Source: Neobacillus sp. DY30 (lineage in GTDB: Bacteria > Bacillota > Bacilli > Bacillales > Cytobacillaceae). From it: a DNA stretch of 64,000 nucleotides. The stretch is from NCBI RefSeq assembly GCF_030123065.1, contig NZ_CP126093.1:4346001-4410000 (forward strand), written 5' to 3'. Below are positions 25,896 through 34,650 of the stretch, one piece after another (position 1 is the first letter of the stretch; each line of letters starts with the position of its first letter). A model generated the notes under the pieces. That model did no database searches and had not been told where the DNA came from. It saw only the letters and a list, made by a program, of their open reading frames with translations. Position numbers and translations under genes: made by a program.

Positions 25896-27080
25896 TTAAT
25901 TAAGCTCTTGCAAAAAGCTTTTTCCGAATTTAGGAATTTTTACTTTAAAGTTATCAGCCACGGTTGCCCCAATATCAGCAAATGTTTCTCGAATTGGAAG
26001 TTCTTTCCCCACCGCCATTTTTTTGGAATAGACGATAAGCGGAACATATTCGCGTGTGTGGTCTGTTCCCGGAGCCACTGGATCATTTCCGTGGTCAGCT
26101 GTGATAATCAATAAATCGTCTTCTTTTAACTTTTCAAGTACTTCCGGAAGGCGGGCATCGTATTCCTGAAGGGCATTCCCATAGCCTTCTGGATCGCGTC
26201 GATGGCCGTATAATGCATCAAAATCAACTAAATTTAAGAAACTCATTCCAGTAAAGTCCATATCCAGTGTCTGTACAAGCTTATCCATGCCATCCATATT
26301 GGAGACCGTTCTTAGAGATTGAGTAACTCCCTCTCCATCATAAATATCTGAGATTTTTCCGATTGCAATAACGTCTAAGCCAGCGTCTTTCATCTCGTTC
26401 ATCACCGTTCTATCAAACGGCTTCAGTGCATAGTCATGACGGTTAGCTGTCCGCTTAAAATCTCCCGGTTCACCTAAAAATGGACGAGCAATAACACGGC
26501 CCACCATGTATTTTTCATCTAATGTTAACTCACGAGCAATTTTACATATTTTATATTGCTCTTCAATTGGGATAATTTCTTCGTGTGCGGCAATTTGAAG
26601 CACTGAATCGGCAGATGTATAGACTATCAATGCTCCTGTTTTCATATGTTCTTCCCCTAATTCATCGAGAATTTCCGTTCCACTAGCAGGTTTATTGCCA
26701 ATAATTTTTCTGCCTGTGCGTTTTTCTAATTCTGAAAGGAGTTCGTCTGGGAATCCATCAGGGAATACTCGAAAAGGTGTTTGGATATTTAAGCCCATAA
26801 TCTCCCAGTGACCTGTCATAGTATCCTTACCATTCGATGCTTCCTTCATTTTCGTATAGTAACCCAGCGGTTTTTCCGATTTTTCAATGCCTTTAATTTC
26901 ACGGATATTGCTTAAACCTAAGTTTCCCATGTTTGGCATGTTTAGACCGTTCATTCTTTCCGCAATATGTCCAAGGGTATCTGCACCTTTATCACCAAAC
27001 TTTTCGGCGTCTGGTGATTCACCAATTCCAACCGAGTCCATTACGATTAAAAAAACTCGTTTATATGTATTTACTGCCAT
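25896..27080 (-). CDS. drm: Phosphopentomutase
   Basis: Alkaline-phosphatase-superfamily enzyme converting (deoxy)ribose-1-phosphate to the 5-phosphate, linking nucleoside phosphorolysis to central metabolism. 394 aa, with the N-terminal metal site VFLIVMDSVGIGESPDA, the phosphothreonine-bearing GKDTMTGHWE (about residues 88-97) and the C-terminal metal motif IITADHGNDP and GTDHTREYVPL. First gene of the salvage operon. Confidence 0.96.
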   Translation of the reverse strand: MAVNTYKRVFLIVMDSVGIGESPDAEKFGDKGADTLGHIAERMNGLNMPNMGNLGLSNIREIKGIEKSEKPLGYYTKMKEASNGKDTMTGHWEIMGLNIQTPFRVFPDGFPDELLSELEKRTGRKIIGNKPASGTEILDELGEEHMKTGALIVYTSADSVLQIAAHEEIIPIEEQYKICKIARELTLDEKYMVGRVIARPFLGEPGDFKRTANRHDYALKPFDRTVMNEMKDAGLDVIAIGKISDIYDGEGVTQSLRTVSNMDGMDKLVQTLDMDFTGMSFLNLVDFDALYGHRRDPEGYGNALQEYDARLPEVLEKLKEDDLLIITADHGNDPVAPGTDHTREYVPLIVYSKKMAVGKELPIRETFADIGATVADNFKVKIPKFGKSFLQELN

Positions 27081-27221
27081 TCGAGTCTTCCTCCTTCTTC
27101 TATTACAAATAAAAATAATAAGTAAAAATAGATTACCCTTATTAAAATAGGATTATTATGCACTTTTAGAAATATAACGTCAGAAGTCTGACCTCTATAT
27201 TTTACTAAACTATAATAAAAT

Positions 27222-27257
27222 TACAAGAAAAAGCTGCCATAAATTTTGGCAGCTTTT
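27222..27257 (-). terminator. Intrinsic terminator after xerD
   Basis: 11-bp stem AAAAGCTGCCA/TGGCAGCTTTT with a minus-strand T-rich tail. It separates xerD from drm. Confidence 0.85.
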
Positions 27258-27292
27258 CGACATTTTTAAATTATTATGTATCTAGTATCCTA

Positions 27293-28189
27293 TCAAGCTC
27301 TTGGATGGAATTTGGTATAGACATCCTTTAACCTTGTCTTGGTTACCTGGGCATAAATTTGTGTTGTTGAGATATCAGCATGTCCTAGCATTTCTTGGAC
27401 TGCTTTTAGATCTGCACCGTTTTCCAACAGATGTGTTGCAAACGAATGCCTGAGTGTGTTCGGTGTTAATTCACTCTCAATCCCAGACTCTTGAGCCAGC
27501 CTTTTTAAAATCTTCCAAAAACCTTGACGTGTTAATCTTTCTCCATGATGGTTTAAAAATAAGGCACGAGAGTGATTTTCTTTATTAGCAACAAAATTTG
27601 TTCTGCCTTTATCAATGTAAGCCTTTAGTGCAGCTGCTGCAGTTTTTCCAATTGGTATAATACGTTCTTTATTACTTTTACCACTGACGGTCACAAAACC
27701 CAGCGTTACATTTACATGGTCAACATCGATTTGAATAAGCTCACTGACTCGTATACCGGTAGCATAAAGAAGCTCTAGCATTGCTTTGTCTCTTAAACCA
27801 AAATGTCCTTTTCCATTGGGAATATCTAATAGTTTTTCTACTTCCTTTAAACTTAAAACCTTTGGCATTGACCGCTCAGACTTAGGAGGTTCAATAAGAA
27901 CAGAAGGATCTTGATTAGATACCTGTTCCCGCAACAGAAACTGATGAAAAGCGCGAATAGAAGCAACGTGTCTTGCTAAGGTTTTTGCCGATTTTCCCTT
28001 TTCTTTTAAAAAAGAAAGAAAATGGATAATGTGAGCCCGCTGGACCTGATTACATGATTCAATGGCTTCCACGTTTTTTAAGTAATGAAGATAGGTTTTT
28101 ATATCCCGTTCATACGACAGCAGAGTATTCTTTGCTGCCCTCTTTTCAACGAGCAAAAACTGCATAAATTTTTTTAAATGATCATCCAT
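27293..28189 (-). CDS. xerD: Tyrosine recombinase XerD
   Basis: Site-specific recombinase that resolves chromosome dimers at dif with its CodV/XerC partner. 298 aa from the ATG that has GGGGAG eight bases upstream; the longer frame adds 16 residues from inside yqzK. The N-terminal core-binding domain (1-105) is followed by the catalytic domain, with Arg in LYATGIRVSEL, the HxxR pair in TLRHSFATHLL (H of LRHSF), His in MLGHADISTTQIY and the nucleophile Tyr in that last segment. Confidence 0.95.
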   Translation of the reverse strand: MDDHLKKFMQFLLVEKRAAKNTLLSYERDIKTYLHYLKNVEAIESCNQVQRAHIIHFLSFLKEKGKSAKTLARHVASIRAFHQFLLREQVSNQDPSVLIEPPKSERSMPKVLSLKEVEKLLDIPNGKGHFGLRDKAMLELLYATGIRVSELIQIDVDHVNVTLGFVTVSGKSNKERIIPIGKTAAAALKAYIDKGRTNFVANKENHSRALFLNHHGERLTRQGFWKILKRLAQESGIESELTPNTLRHSFATHLLENGADLKAVQEMLGHADISTTQIYAQVTKTRLKDVYTKFHPRA

Positions 28190-28194
28190 AAATA

Positions 28195-28422
28195 TTACTC
28201 CCCATTTAAGTAAAACAAAATCAACCGATCCAGCCACATAGGGTTCTCATCTTTATTTAATGTTGAAACCTTTAAAGCTGATCCTTGCGGTGAATCATAA
28301 CGATGATAATTTTGGTATTCCTCATTTACCCACATAATACCATAGTAAAAGAGTATCGTACATCCAGTGAATATGATAAAAACCTTTAAGGTTTGTAGTA
28401 CTACTTTAATAAAAGAGAGCAT
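28195..28422 (-). CDS. yqzK: YqzK family protein (DUF4227)
   Basis: 75-aa protein with one N-terminal hydrophobic helix (LKVFIIFTGCTILFYYGIMWV, about 12-32) and a charged C-terminal tail ending DRLILFYLNGE. It sits between fur and xerD, as yqzK does in B. subtilis. Its 3' end leads directly into the xerD ribosome-binding site. Function unknown. Confidence 0.82.
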   Translation of the reverse strand: MLSFIKVVLQTLKVFIIFTGCTILFYYGIMWVNEEYQNYHRYDSPQGSALKVSTLNKDENPMWLDRLILFYLNGE

Positions 28423-28532
28423 TTACCTTCCCCCAAACAGTTTAGCCTAGTAAAAGATATGCCAATTTGTCCAACTTTTATACCTACAGTTACCTTTTTA
28501 AAGGAAATAATTTTGTCTATGTTCGCAAAAAG

Positions 28533-28561
28533 AAAAAAGCCCTTTTCTAAAAAGGACTTTT
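28533..28561 (-). terminator. Intrinsic terminator after fur
   Basis: Stem AAAGCCCTTTT/AAAAGGACTTT with one mismatch, followed by TTTTTTCTTTT on the minus strand. Confidence 0.7.
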
Positions 28562-28566
28562 GGCTA

Positions 28567-29031
28567 TTATTCTGCTGTTTCTTCAGCTTTCACTTTATCT
28601 TGGCAGCGATAGCATATACCATGAAACGTCAGACGATGGTCTTTTATCTTGAAATTCCATCTACGTTCAACCACAGCTTCTACATCTTCAAGAAGATCTT
28701 CTTGAATTTCATCAACCGCTCCACATTCAATACAAACAAGGTGATGATGAAAATGTGCTGCTCCTTCTTGGCGAAGGTCATAACGTGAGACCCCATCACC
28801 AAAGTTAATTTTATCAACAATCTTCAATTCAGTTAGTAATTCAAGGGTACGATATACAGTTGCCAATCCGATTTCAGGCGACTTTTCCTTAACAAGGAGG
28901 TATACATCTTCTGCACTTAAATGATCCTCTTCATGCTCTAACAAAACCCGAACGGTTGCTTCACGTTGAGGTGTTAGCTTATAGCTTGATGAATGCAACT
29001 GCTTTTTAATTCTCTCAATCCTAGTCTCCAT
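28567..29031 (-). CDS. fur: Ferric uptake regulator Fur
   Basis: Iron-responsive repressor, 154 aa. The N-terminal winged helix contains YKLTPQREATVRVLLEHEEDHLSAEDVYLLV and GLATVYRTLELL. The C-terminal dimerisation domain has the metal-site HFHHHLVCIECG and a second CxxC (CYRCQ) for structural zinc. Next to xerD, as in B. subtilis fur (yqkL), which argues for Fur rather than PerR or Zur. A PerR-like box lies upstream. The start has GGGAGGGAC six bases upstream. Confidence 0.93.
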   Translation of the reverse strand: METRIERIKKQLHSSSYKLTPQREATVRVLLEHEEDHLSAEDVYLLVKEKSPEIGLATVYRTLELLTELKIVDKINFGDGVSRYDLRQEGAAHFHHHLVCIECGAVDEIQEDLLEDVEAVVERRWNFKIKDHRLTFHGICYRCQDKVKAEETAE

Positions 29032-29132
29032 CCCGAAGTCCCTCCCTCGCCGCTGCTATTCTCATTATAACAGATGAGAAAGAGGTGTCAAAATAAAATC
29101 ATTATAAACAAGAGATTATATTTAATTCTATT

Positions 29133-29147
29133 TAATAATAATTATAA
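29133..29147 (-). promoter_or_regulatory. PerR-like box upstream of fur
   Basis: Reads TTATAATTATTATTA on the minus strand, 14 of 15 matches to the PerR operator TTATAATNATTATAA. It lies about 100 bp upstream of fur and overlaps the 3' end of spoIIM. B. subtilis fur is reported to be PerR-regulated. The region is AT-rich, so a chance match is possible. Confidence 0.45.
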
Positions 29148-29786
29148 ATTTAGCGACCCCATTACCGATTTCATCAGCCATGGTGATACGTAGGCTTCCA
29201 CTCCTGAAGCAGCAGAAATAAGAACTACAGCAACAATAAAGATCAGAATATAGTTCTTAAAAAATGGCAAGATTGGCTGTCCATAGGTCTTAAAAAATTG
29301 TTTTTTTATCATTCTCAATGAGAAAATAACAGATAATGCAGCCATCAAAATGAAAACGGGAATGATAATCAAATTTTGTGGCAATATGGATACAAATGCA
29401 AGCAAAAATCCTTTCAAGCCCAATTGACTAACTAAGAAGCCAACCGTAAAACCCACCACTAAACCTTTTATAAATAGTAGAATTAAGATTACCGGAAGTC
29501 CGATGATAGAGATACCTAAAATCCAAATCAGTCCAATGAATTTGCTGTTATGAAGAAAGCTTTGTGCAAATAAATCATTGTTCTCGGCTACTTTCCCGTT
29601 TAGTATTTGACCAAAGAATTGTGATAAATAGTAAAAAAGATCTTCTTTCTGGGTGATACTCATGCTGTTCACGACAATGGCTCCAAAAATGACACCCATT
29701 AAAAATAAAATGACAATAAATAAAAATATTGAGGAATGCTCACGGAAATAACTGGCGGCATCGTTCTGGTACAATCGTTTCTTCAT
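29142..29786 (-). CDS. spoIIM: Stage II sporulation protein M
   Basis: 214-aa polytopic membrane protein of the SpoIID-SpoIIM-SpoIIP engulfment complex; SpoIIM is the scaffold at the septum. About five helices are predicted. Family segments: FREHSSIFLFIVILFLMGVIFGAIVV, NSKFIGLIWILGISIIGLP and SILPQNLIIIPVFILMAAL. Adjacent to fur, with no shared terminator detected. Sigma-E expression is expected from B. subtilis. Confidence 0.93.
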   Translation of the reverse strand: MKKRLYQNDAASYFREHSSIFLFIVILFLMGVIFGAIVVNSMSITQKEDLFYYLSQFFGQILNGKVAENNDLFAQSFLHNSKFIGLIWILGISIIGLPVILILLFIKGLVVGFTVGFLVSQLGLKGFLLAFVSILPQNLIIIPVFILMAALSVIFSLRMIKKQFFKTYGQPILPFFKNYILIFIVAVVLISAASGVEAYVSPWLMKSVMGSLNL

Positions 29787-29934
29787 CTGCAGTCCCTCCT
29801 ACTTCTCTCGGGTTAAGTTATTACATTTTATGCGGTTCTAGTAATTCTATGACGATAACTTAGTAGATTTAATTTTTAAAAGAGGAAGATGTGGGCCATC
29901 GCAGATATATTAATTTTTCGAGTCTATTACGGTT

Positions 29935-29972
29935 AAAAACCCGGCAGATTTAAGTGACTTTGCCAGGTTTTT
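29935..29972 (-). terminator. Intrinsic terminator after the endoQ-like gene
   Basis: Stem AAAAACCcGGCA/TGCCaGGTTTTT, followed by TAACC then a T-poor tail on the minus strand. It lies 17 bases after the stop of the PHP-domain nuclease gene. Confidence 0.6.
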
Positions 29973-29988
29973 AAATAGAAATATGAAA

Positions 29989-31149
29989 TTAATCTGCTAT
30001 TTTTCCGTATTTTCCACCGCCGCCTGCAGCTAAATTTACTTTTCCTTCTCTAGCTTTCATGATGAGTTCGGCTATTTTCGGTGGAACCACTTCGGTTAAT
30101 GCTTCAAAAGGTACTTCGTGTAAAATTGCCATTTCCGAACCAAAATGATTGACTAGCTTTTCAAGTAATTTACGTCCTAATCCAGGGATAAATTCAAGCG
30201 GGACTTGATGCACATAGATTGGACGACCTTCCGGGCTCTGTTCAGCTGTCTTCAATTCCATGATTCGGTCCGCAACACCTTTAATATTCTTACTGCCGCA
30301 TTGAATACAGAGTTGATCTTCCCCGCCTGCAGGGTGCAAGCATTTTGCACAGACGGTTTTGTGATATTTTCCAAGGAGCGGATCTAAACCATAATTTGCT
30401 ATAATCCGCCTGCCATCTTCTTTTTTCAATGCCTTTTCTAATTCTTTAAAAGAAGGTTCCTTCATCAATATAACCTGATATTCACGGGCAATTTTCGCTA
30501 AAGAGTGAGCGTCTGAATTGGTGACAAAAGTATAGTTGTGTAATTCTTTTATCTGGTCTGCCATGCTTGTATCAGAACTCAATCCCAGTTCAATCCCATC
30601 TATAAGGGTTGGATCTAAAACTTCTGTTAACGATTTATTGACACCTTTTCCATATAGACTTTTAAAAGGTGTAAACACATGGGCTGGAATAAATAATCCG
30701 CCTAGTTCTTTTACCTTTCTTTGTAATTCAAGACCCGACGCATAGATTCGCTGCGAACTCAATTGAACATTTTTCAAATGACCAGATAGCCAATTAGAAA
30801 ACTCTCTCATGATCATGATTGTAGGAAAATAGCACAGGACATGAATCGGTCCGTTGCATTGTTCGTCATAGATTTCTAATTCTGAACCGGGAATAACCGT
30901 TAAATCACCGAATGCCAATCCGCCATCTGGATGTTCAAGAACGTCACCGCCAGAAACCAGGCTCTCCATCTCTAGAATTACTTCTGGTGAATGACTATCA
31001 ATAATTCCAACCATATTCAGACCTTTTTCATGCCGCGCATGCTCAATGATGTTTGTAAACGTTAATGATTTAGCACCTGTTATTTTTACAGGCTTACCTG
31101 TCCAGGTTCTTCCGATATGAATATGTAAATCTACATAATAGCGTTTCAT
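29989..31149 (-). CDS. Endonuclease Q family protein (PHP domain)
   Basis: 386-aa protein with an N-terminal PHP metal-dependent phosphoesterase fold: VDLHIHIG, the DSHSPEV and PAHVFTPF motifs, and NSDAHSLAKI. A four-cysteine zinc ribbon follows (CAKC ... CIQC, about residues 270-290), then a helix-hairpin-helix-like tail (FIPGLGRKLLEKLVNHFG). This matches EndoQ, which cleaves 5' of deaminated or abasic bases in archaea and some bacilli. The start overlaps the nudF stop by 4 bp, so the two are translationally coupled. The nuclease role is inferred from family architecture. Confidence 0.85.
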   Translation of the reverse strand: MKRYYVDLHIHIGRTWTGKPVKITGAKSLTFTNIIEHARHEKGLNMVGIIDSHSPEVILEMESLVSGGDVLEHPDGGLAFGDLTVIPGSELEIYDEQCNGPIHVLCYFPTIMIMREFSNWLSGHLKNVQLSSQRIYASGLELQRKVKELGGLFIPAHVFTPFKSLYGKGVNKSLTEVLDPTLIDGIELGLSSDTSMADQIKELHNYTFVTNSDAHSLAKIAREYQVILMKEPSFKELEKALKKEDGRRIIANYGLDPLLGKYHKTVCAKCLHPAGGEDQLCIQCGSKNIKGVADRIMELKTAEQSPEGRPIYVHQVPLEFIPGLGRKLLEKLVNHFGSEMAILHEVPFEALTEVVPPKIAELIMKAREGKVNLAAGGGGKYGKIAD

Positions 31150-31700
31150 TTTTTTGCTAACGCCTCTTGTAATTGCAGATATTGAACAGCATATGCAGTT
31201 TTGGCATCATAGATTTTTTGATCCTTAATGTACTGAACTGCTTCATCTAGTGTAATTTCTTCAATATTTACAAACTCATCTTCATCCAGTGCGGCGGCAT
31301 TTTCTTTCTTTGTTAGTCCTTTAGCAACAAATAGATGAACGATTTCATCCGCAAATCCAGGTGATGTATAAAACGAAACGAGAAGTTCCAGACTTTCGCA
31401 TTCGTATCCTGTCTCTTCCTCTAATTCTCTGCGGGCACAAAGTACAGGCTCTTCACCTTGTTCCAGCTTTCCTGCTGGGATTTCAACAATCGTTCGATCC
31501 AGTGCTTTTCGAAATTGCTCTACCATAACAATTTTATTATTATCAGTAATCGCCAAAATAGCGACTGCACCTGGATGCTTGATGATCTCCCTTTTGGACT
31601 GTTTTCCATTTGGAAGTTCAACATCCTGGAGGTGAAGGCTAATTATTCTGCCTGAAAAAATTTCCTCACTATGTATAGTTTTCTCATTAAGGTCACCCAT
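31146..31700 (-). CDS. nudF: ADP-ribose pyrophosphatase NudF
   Basis: Nudix hydrolase splitting ADP-ribose to AMP and ribose-5-phosphate. The Nudix box runs from GKLEQGEEP to RRELEEETGY (about residues 78-100). Flanking family features are KHPGAVAILAIT and FYTSPGFADEIVHLFVA. ATG at 31700 with AGGAG nine bases upstream is chosen over an in-frame TTG three codons earlier. 184 aa. It is coupled to the downstream nuclease gene, so both may act in nucleotide or DNA damage clean-up. Confidence 0.93.
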   Translation of the reverse strand: MGDLNEKTIHSEEIFSGRIISLHLQDVELPNGKQSKREIIKHPGAVAILAITDNNKIVMVEQFRKALDRTIVEIPAGKLEQGEEPVLCARRELEEETGYECESLELLVSFYTSPGFADEIVHLFVAKGLTKKENAAALDEDEFVNIEEITLDEAVQYIKDQKIYDAKTAYAVQYLQLQEALAKK

Positions 31701-31773
31701 CAATATCAACTCCTGTTCTAATTCACTATGTGCTCTTCATACATTCTACCATACATGATCAGGAGGGGTATGG

Positions 31774-31905
31774 ATGAAGGTATACGTGCATGATAAGGGG
31801 ATTATTCTTGTTGGGAAGGGATGGGAGATTATTCAAAAGCTAAAAGAATACAATAAAGAATTTTCTACTGTTTCCGAATGGATACAAAATGTTGCATCTA
31901 AATAA
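31774..31905 (+). CDS. mciZ: MciZ, mother-cell inhibitor of FtsZ
   Basis: 43-residue peptide with the MciZ pattern: MKV start, KGIILVGKGWEI (KGvvLVGKaWEI in B. subtilis), KLKEY, then an aromatic/hydrophobic end SEWIQ. MciZ binds the C-terminal end of FtsZ and blocks Z-ring formation in the mother cell during sporulation. The start ATG has AGGAGGGG seven bases upstream. It lies between nudF and yqkF, the same place as in B. subtilis. Residue 20 is Ile where B. subtilis has Arg, and the peptide is three residues longer. Confidence 0.9.
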   Translation: MKVYVHDKGIILVGKGWEIIQKLKEYNKEFSTVSEWIQNVASK

Positions 31906-31966
31906 CCTTTCCATTTGTAGTCTGCCCCGTACTTTATTAAAATTATAGAAAAGACGGGGTGATGAT

Positions 31967-32878
31967 TTGAAAAAAAGAAAACTTGGAAACTCGGACTTAT
32001 GGGTAACAGAGTTAGGCTTAGGCTGTATGTCGATTGGTACTGAGGAAAAAGCTGCCAGGGAGATTATTGAAGCAGCATTGCAAGAAGGAATCAATTATTT
32101 TGATACTGCAGATTTGTATGATTTTGGTGAAAATGAAAAAATCGTCGGGGCTGCTTTAAAGGATGTTCGTGACAAGGTCATTATTGCTACAAAAGTAGGA
32201 AACCGCTGGTACCCCGATAAAACAGGATGGTCTTGGGATCCGTCCAAGTCGTACATAAAGGAATCAGTCAAACAAAGTTTGAAACGTCTTGGGACAGACT
32301 ATATCGATTTATACCAGCTTCATGGCGGAACAATTGAAGATAATATTGATGAAACGATAGAAGCTTTTGAGGAATTAAAGACAGAGGGCTATATCCGCTA
32401 TTATGGAATTTCATCGATTCGCCCAAATGTTATTCGTGAGTATGTAAAGAAATCTCATATTGTTTCTGTCATGATGCAATATAGTATATTAGACCGGCGC
32501 CCAGAAGAAGAAGTTTTGCCGAATCTTCATGAGCGTGGAATCAGTATTGTTACCCGCGGTCCTCTAGCGAAAGGGCTGTTAAGTGATAAAATGCTAGAAA
32601 AGATTTCTCCAAAGGGATATCCAGACTATAGTCAGGAAGAGCTGCTTGAAGTGTTACCAGTCCTAAAGGACAGACTTGCTGCACAACGCTCTTTTACAGA
32701 AATTGCTCTTCAATACAATTTGGCGCACCCTGCCGTGGCTACGGTGGCTGCTGGAGCCAGCAGTCCAGAACAAGTAAGAGACAATGCTAAGGCAGTGAGA
32801 AGCCAACACCTGACCCAAGAAGAAATACGATTGATAAAAGAGATTTCAAAAGCCGGGAAATATAAAGAACATCGTTAA
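31967..32878 (+). CDS. yqkF: Aldo/keto reductase YqkF
   Basis: NADPH-dependent aldo/keto reductase, 303 aa, TIM barrel. The catalytic tetrad is visible: Asp and Tyr in YFDTADLYDFGENE, Lys in VIIATKVGNR, and His in YQLHGG. NADP-binding residues lie in the C-terminal VAAGASSPEQVRDN segment. Physiological substrate unknown; B. subtilis YqkF reduces several aldehydes in vitro. The start is TTG with GGGGTGAT upstream. It follows mciZ and converges on yqkE. Confidence 0.92.
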   Translation: MKKRKLGNSDLWVTELGLGCMSIGTEEKAAREIIEAALQEGINYFDTADLYDFGENEKIVGAALKDVRDKVIIATKVGNRWYPDKTGWSWDPSKSYIKESVKQSLKRLGTDYIDLYQLHGGTIEDNIDETIEAFEELKTEGYIRYYGISSIRPNVIREYVKKSHIVSVMMQYSILDRRPEEEVLPNLHERGISIVTRGPLAKGLLSDKMLEKISPKGYPDYSQEELLEVLPVLKDRLAAQRSFTEIALQYNLAHPAVATVAAGASSPEQVRDNAKAVRSQHLTQEEIRLIKEISKAGKYKEHR

Positions 32879-32905
32879 AAGGAGAGCCCGTTGGCTCTCC
32901 TATTT
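32879..32905. terminator. Bidirectional terminator between yqkF and yqkE
   Basis: 8-bp GC-rich stem GGAGAGCC/GGCTCTCC with a 4-base loop between convergent genes. The minus-strand exit carries TTTTAAC, the plus-strand exit TATTTAA. Confidence 0.7.
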
Positions 32906-33154
32906 AAATTCCTTCCAGTTCATGCCGCTTTCATTTAGCAGCTCTTCAAACGATTTATTTTTTTCTTTTAAGCGGCGTTCCTCGCGTTTTCGCTGCTCTT
33001 CTTCCGCTCTTTTACGCTCCTCTGCTGCCTTCATCTCTTCCTGCTGTTCTTTTAATTGTTTTATTAGCTCTGGATTAATCATATCTTTCAGCGTTACCGA
33101 TGCTTCTTCTTTTTTTGGTCTAGATTGAATTTTTTGTTTCGATTTATTTCTCAT
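32900..33154 (-). CDS. yqkE: YqkE family protein (DUF3886)
   Basis: 84-aa, highly charged protein. A central helix rich in Glu, Lys and Arg (about residues 30-65, coiled-coil-like) is followed by the conserved end NKSFEELLNESGMNWKEFK. This composition and its place next to yqkF match YqkE/DUF3886. No function is known. Confidence 0.85.
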   Translation of the reverse strand: MRNKSKQKIQSRPKKEEASVTLKDMINPELIKQLKEQQEEMKAAEERKRAEEEQRKREERRLKEKNKSFEELLNESGMNWKEFK

Positions 33155-33210
33155 TCAAAAATCCCCCACAATCATTATTCCATATATATTATAGCATCAT
33201 TTTTTGATAG

Positions 33211-33241
33211 AAAAAGCAGGCTGTTATGCTAATCAGCCTGC
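33211..33241 (-). terminator. Intrinsic terminator after scoB
   Basis: 8-bp stem GCAGGCTG/CAGCCTGC with TTTTTCTATC on the minus strand, just after the scoB stop. Confidence 0.8.
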
Positions 33242-33249
33242 CATACTTT

Positions 33250-33906
33250 TTAATAAGCTTCTAGAACCACGTTTTCATCCACTGCCAAGGTCGCTTCTGT
33301 TGAGTTTACAACATCTTCGATTGCAAACCCTTTTGCTACTTCAATCAATTTTAGCCCTGTGTCCGTTACATCCATTACAGCACGTTCTGTAATAATTCGG
33401 TTAACCACACCTTTACCGGTTAGCGGAAGGGTACATTGTTTTAATATTTTAGATTCACCGCGCTTGTTCACATGCTCCATAATGACAATGATTTTTTGCG
33501 CTCCATGGACGAGATCCATCGCTCCGCCCATCCCTTTAATCATTTTCCCTGGAATCATCCAGTTTGCTAGATCTCCTGTTTCAGAAACCTCCATGCCTCC
33601 AAGGATGGCAATATTAATATGTCCGCCGCGAATCATCGCAAAAGATTCCGCGCTATCAAAATAGGAGGCGCCGCTAATCGCTGTTACTGTTTCTTTTCCT
33701 GCATTGATTAAATCAGGATCAACTTCTTTCTCGGTTGGATAAGGACCGATTCCAAGCAATCCATTTTCTGATTGGAGGACGACCTGCTTATTTTCTGAAA
33801 TATAGTTAGCGACTAATGTCGGCATCCCAATTCCTAGGTTCACATAAAAACCGTCTTCAATTTCTTTCTCTGCTCTAATTGCTATCCTCTCTCTAACAGA
33901 GACCAC
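33250..33906 (-). CDS. scoB: 3-oxoacid CoA-transferase subunit B
   Basis: Beta subunit of succinyl-CoA:3-oxoacid (acetoacetate) CoA-transferase, 218 aa. The catalytic glutamate lies in LQSENGLLGIGPYP (about residues 45-58). Other family segments: VNLGIGMPTLVANYI, GASYFDSAESFAMIRGGHINIAILG-like and GAMDLVHGAQKIIVIMEH. Follows scoA by 23 bp. With the thiolase upstream this forms an acetoacetate activation and cleavage pathway yielding acetyl-CoA. Confidence 0.93.
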   Translation of the reverse strand: MVSVRERIAIRAEKEIEDGFYVNLGIGMPTLVANYISENKQVVLQSENGLLGIGPYPTEKEVDPDLINAGKETVTAISGASYFDSAESFAMIRGGHINIAILGGMEVSETGDLANWMIPGKMIKGMGGAMDLVHGAQKIIVIMEHVNKRGESKILKQCTLPLTGKGVVNRIITERAVMDVTDTGLKLIEVAKGFAIEDVVNSTEATLAVDENVVLEAY

Positions 33907-33929
33907 CGGCGCTCACTCCCTCCACCAAT

Positions 33930-34619
33930 CTACTTTCTAACCGTCATTCTCTCAATCCGTTTTTCCTGCTTACCTTCTATAATCATCTGAACGTAAACGC
34001 TTGGAGTATGAATAAAATTCGGATCGAGTTCCCCGATTTCACAGAGTGTCTCCACTTCAGCTATCGTTACTTTACCAGCCGCTGCAATCATAGGGTTAAA
34101 GTTTCGTGCGGTTTTGTGGTAGACGAGATTCCCCATCTTGTCACCTTTCCATGCCCTGACAAGACTAAAATCAGCGGTTAATGCTTCTTCTAGCAGATAC
34201 TCCCGGCCATTAAATACCTTGGTTTCCTTTCCGTCCGCAATAGGTGTTCCCACCCCTGCTGGAGTGTAAAAGGCGGGAATCCCAGCACCACCAGCTCTTA
34301 TTTTTTCCGCTAAAGTTCCTTGTGGTGTCAATTCTACTTCAAGTTCTCCTGCTAAAACTTGTCTCTCAAACTCTTTATTTTCACCTACATACGAACCTAT
34401 CATTTTCTTAATCTGTTTATTTTTCAAAAGCGGCCCAAGACCCCAATCATCGATTCCGCAATTATTTGAAATAACGGTTAAATCCTTTACCCCTTTATCA
34501 ACCAAGGCTGAAATTAGATTTTCAGGAATGCCGCACAAGCCGAAACCGCCGACCATCAACGTCGCTCCGTCTTGAATATCTGCGACAGCCTCTTGAAAGG
34601 ATGTACTAATTTTCTTCAT
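33930..34619 (-). CDS. scoA: 3-oxoacid CoA-transferase subunit A
   Basis: Alpha subunit of the CoA-transferase, 229 aa. It has the CoA-binding GGFGLCGIPENLISAL loop near residues 23-38 and GAGIPAFYTPAGVGTPIADGKE in the middle. It pairs with ScoB downstream and follows the thiolase gene by 31 bp, so the three genes form an operon. Confidence 0.93.
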   Translation of the reverse strand: MKKISTSFQEAVADIQDGATLMVGGFGLCGIPENLISALVDKGVKDLTVISNNCGIDDWGLGPLLKNKQIKKMIGSYVGENKEFERQVLAGELEVELTPQGTLAEKIRAGGAGIPAFYTPAGVGTPIADGKETKVFNGREYLLEEALTADFSLVRAWKGDKMGNLVYHKTARNFNPMIAAAGKVTIAEVETLCEIGELDPNFIHTPSVYVQMIIEGKQEKRIERMTVRK

Positions 34620-34650
34620 CGAGATCGTTCTCCCCCTCTTTTGTAAGAGA

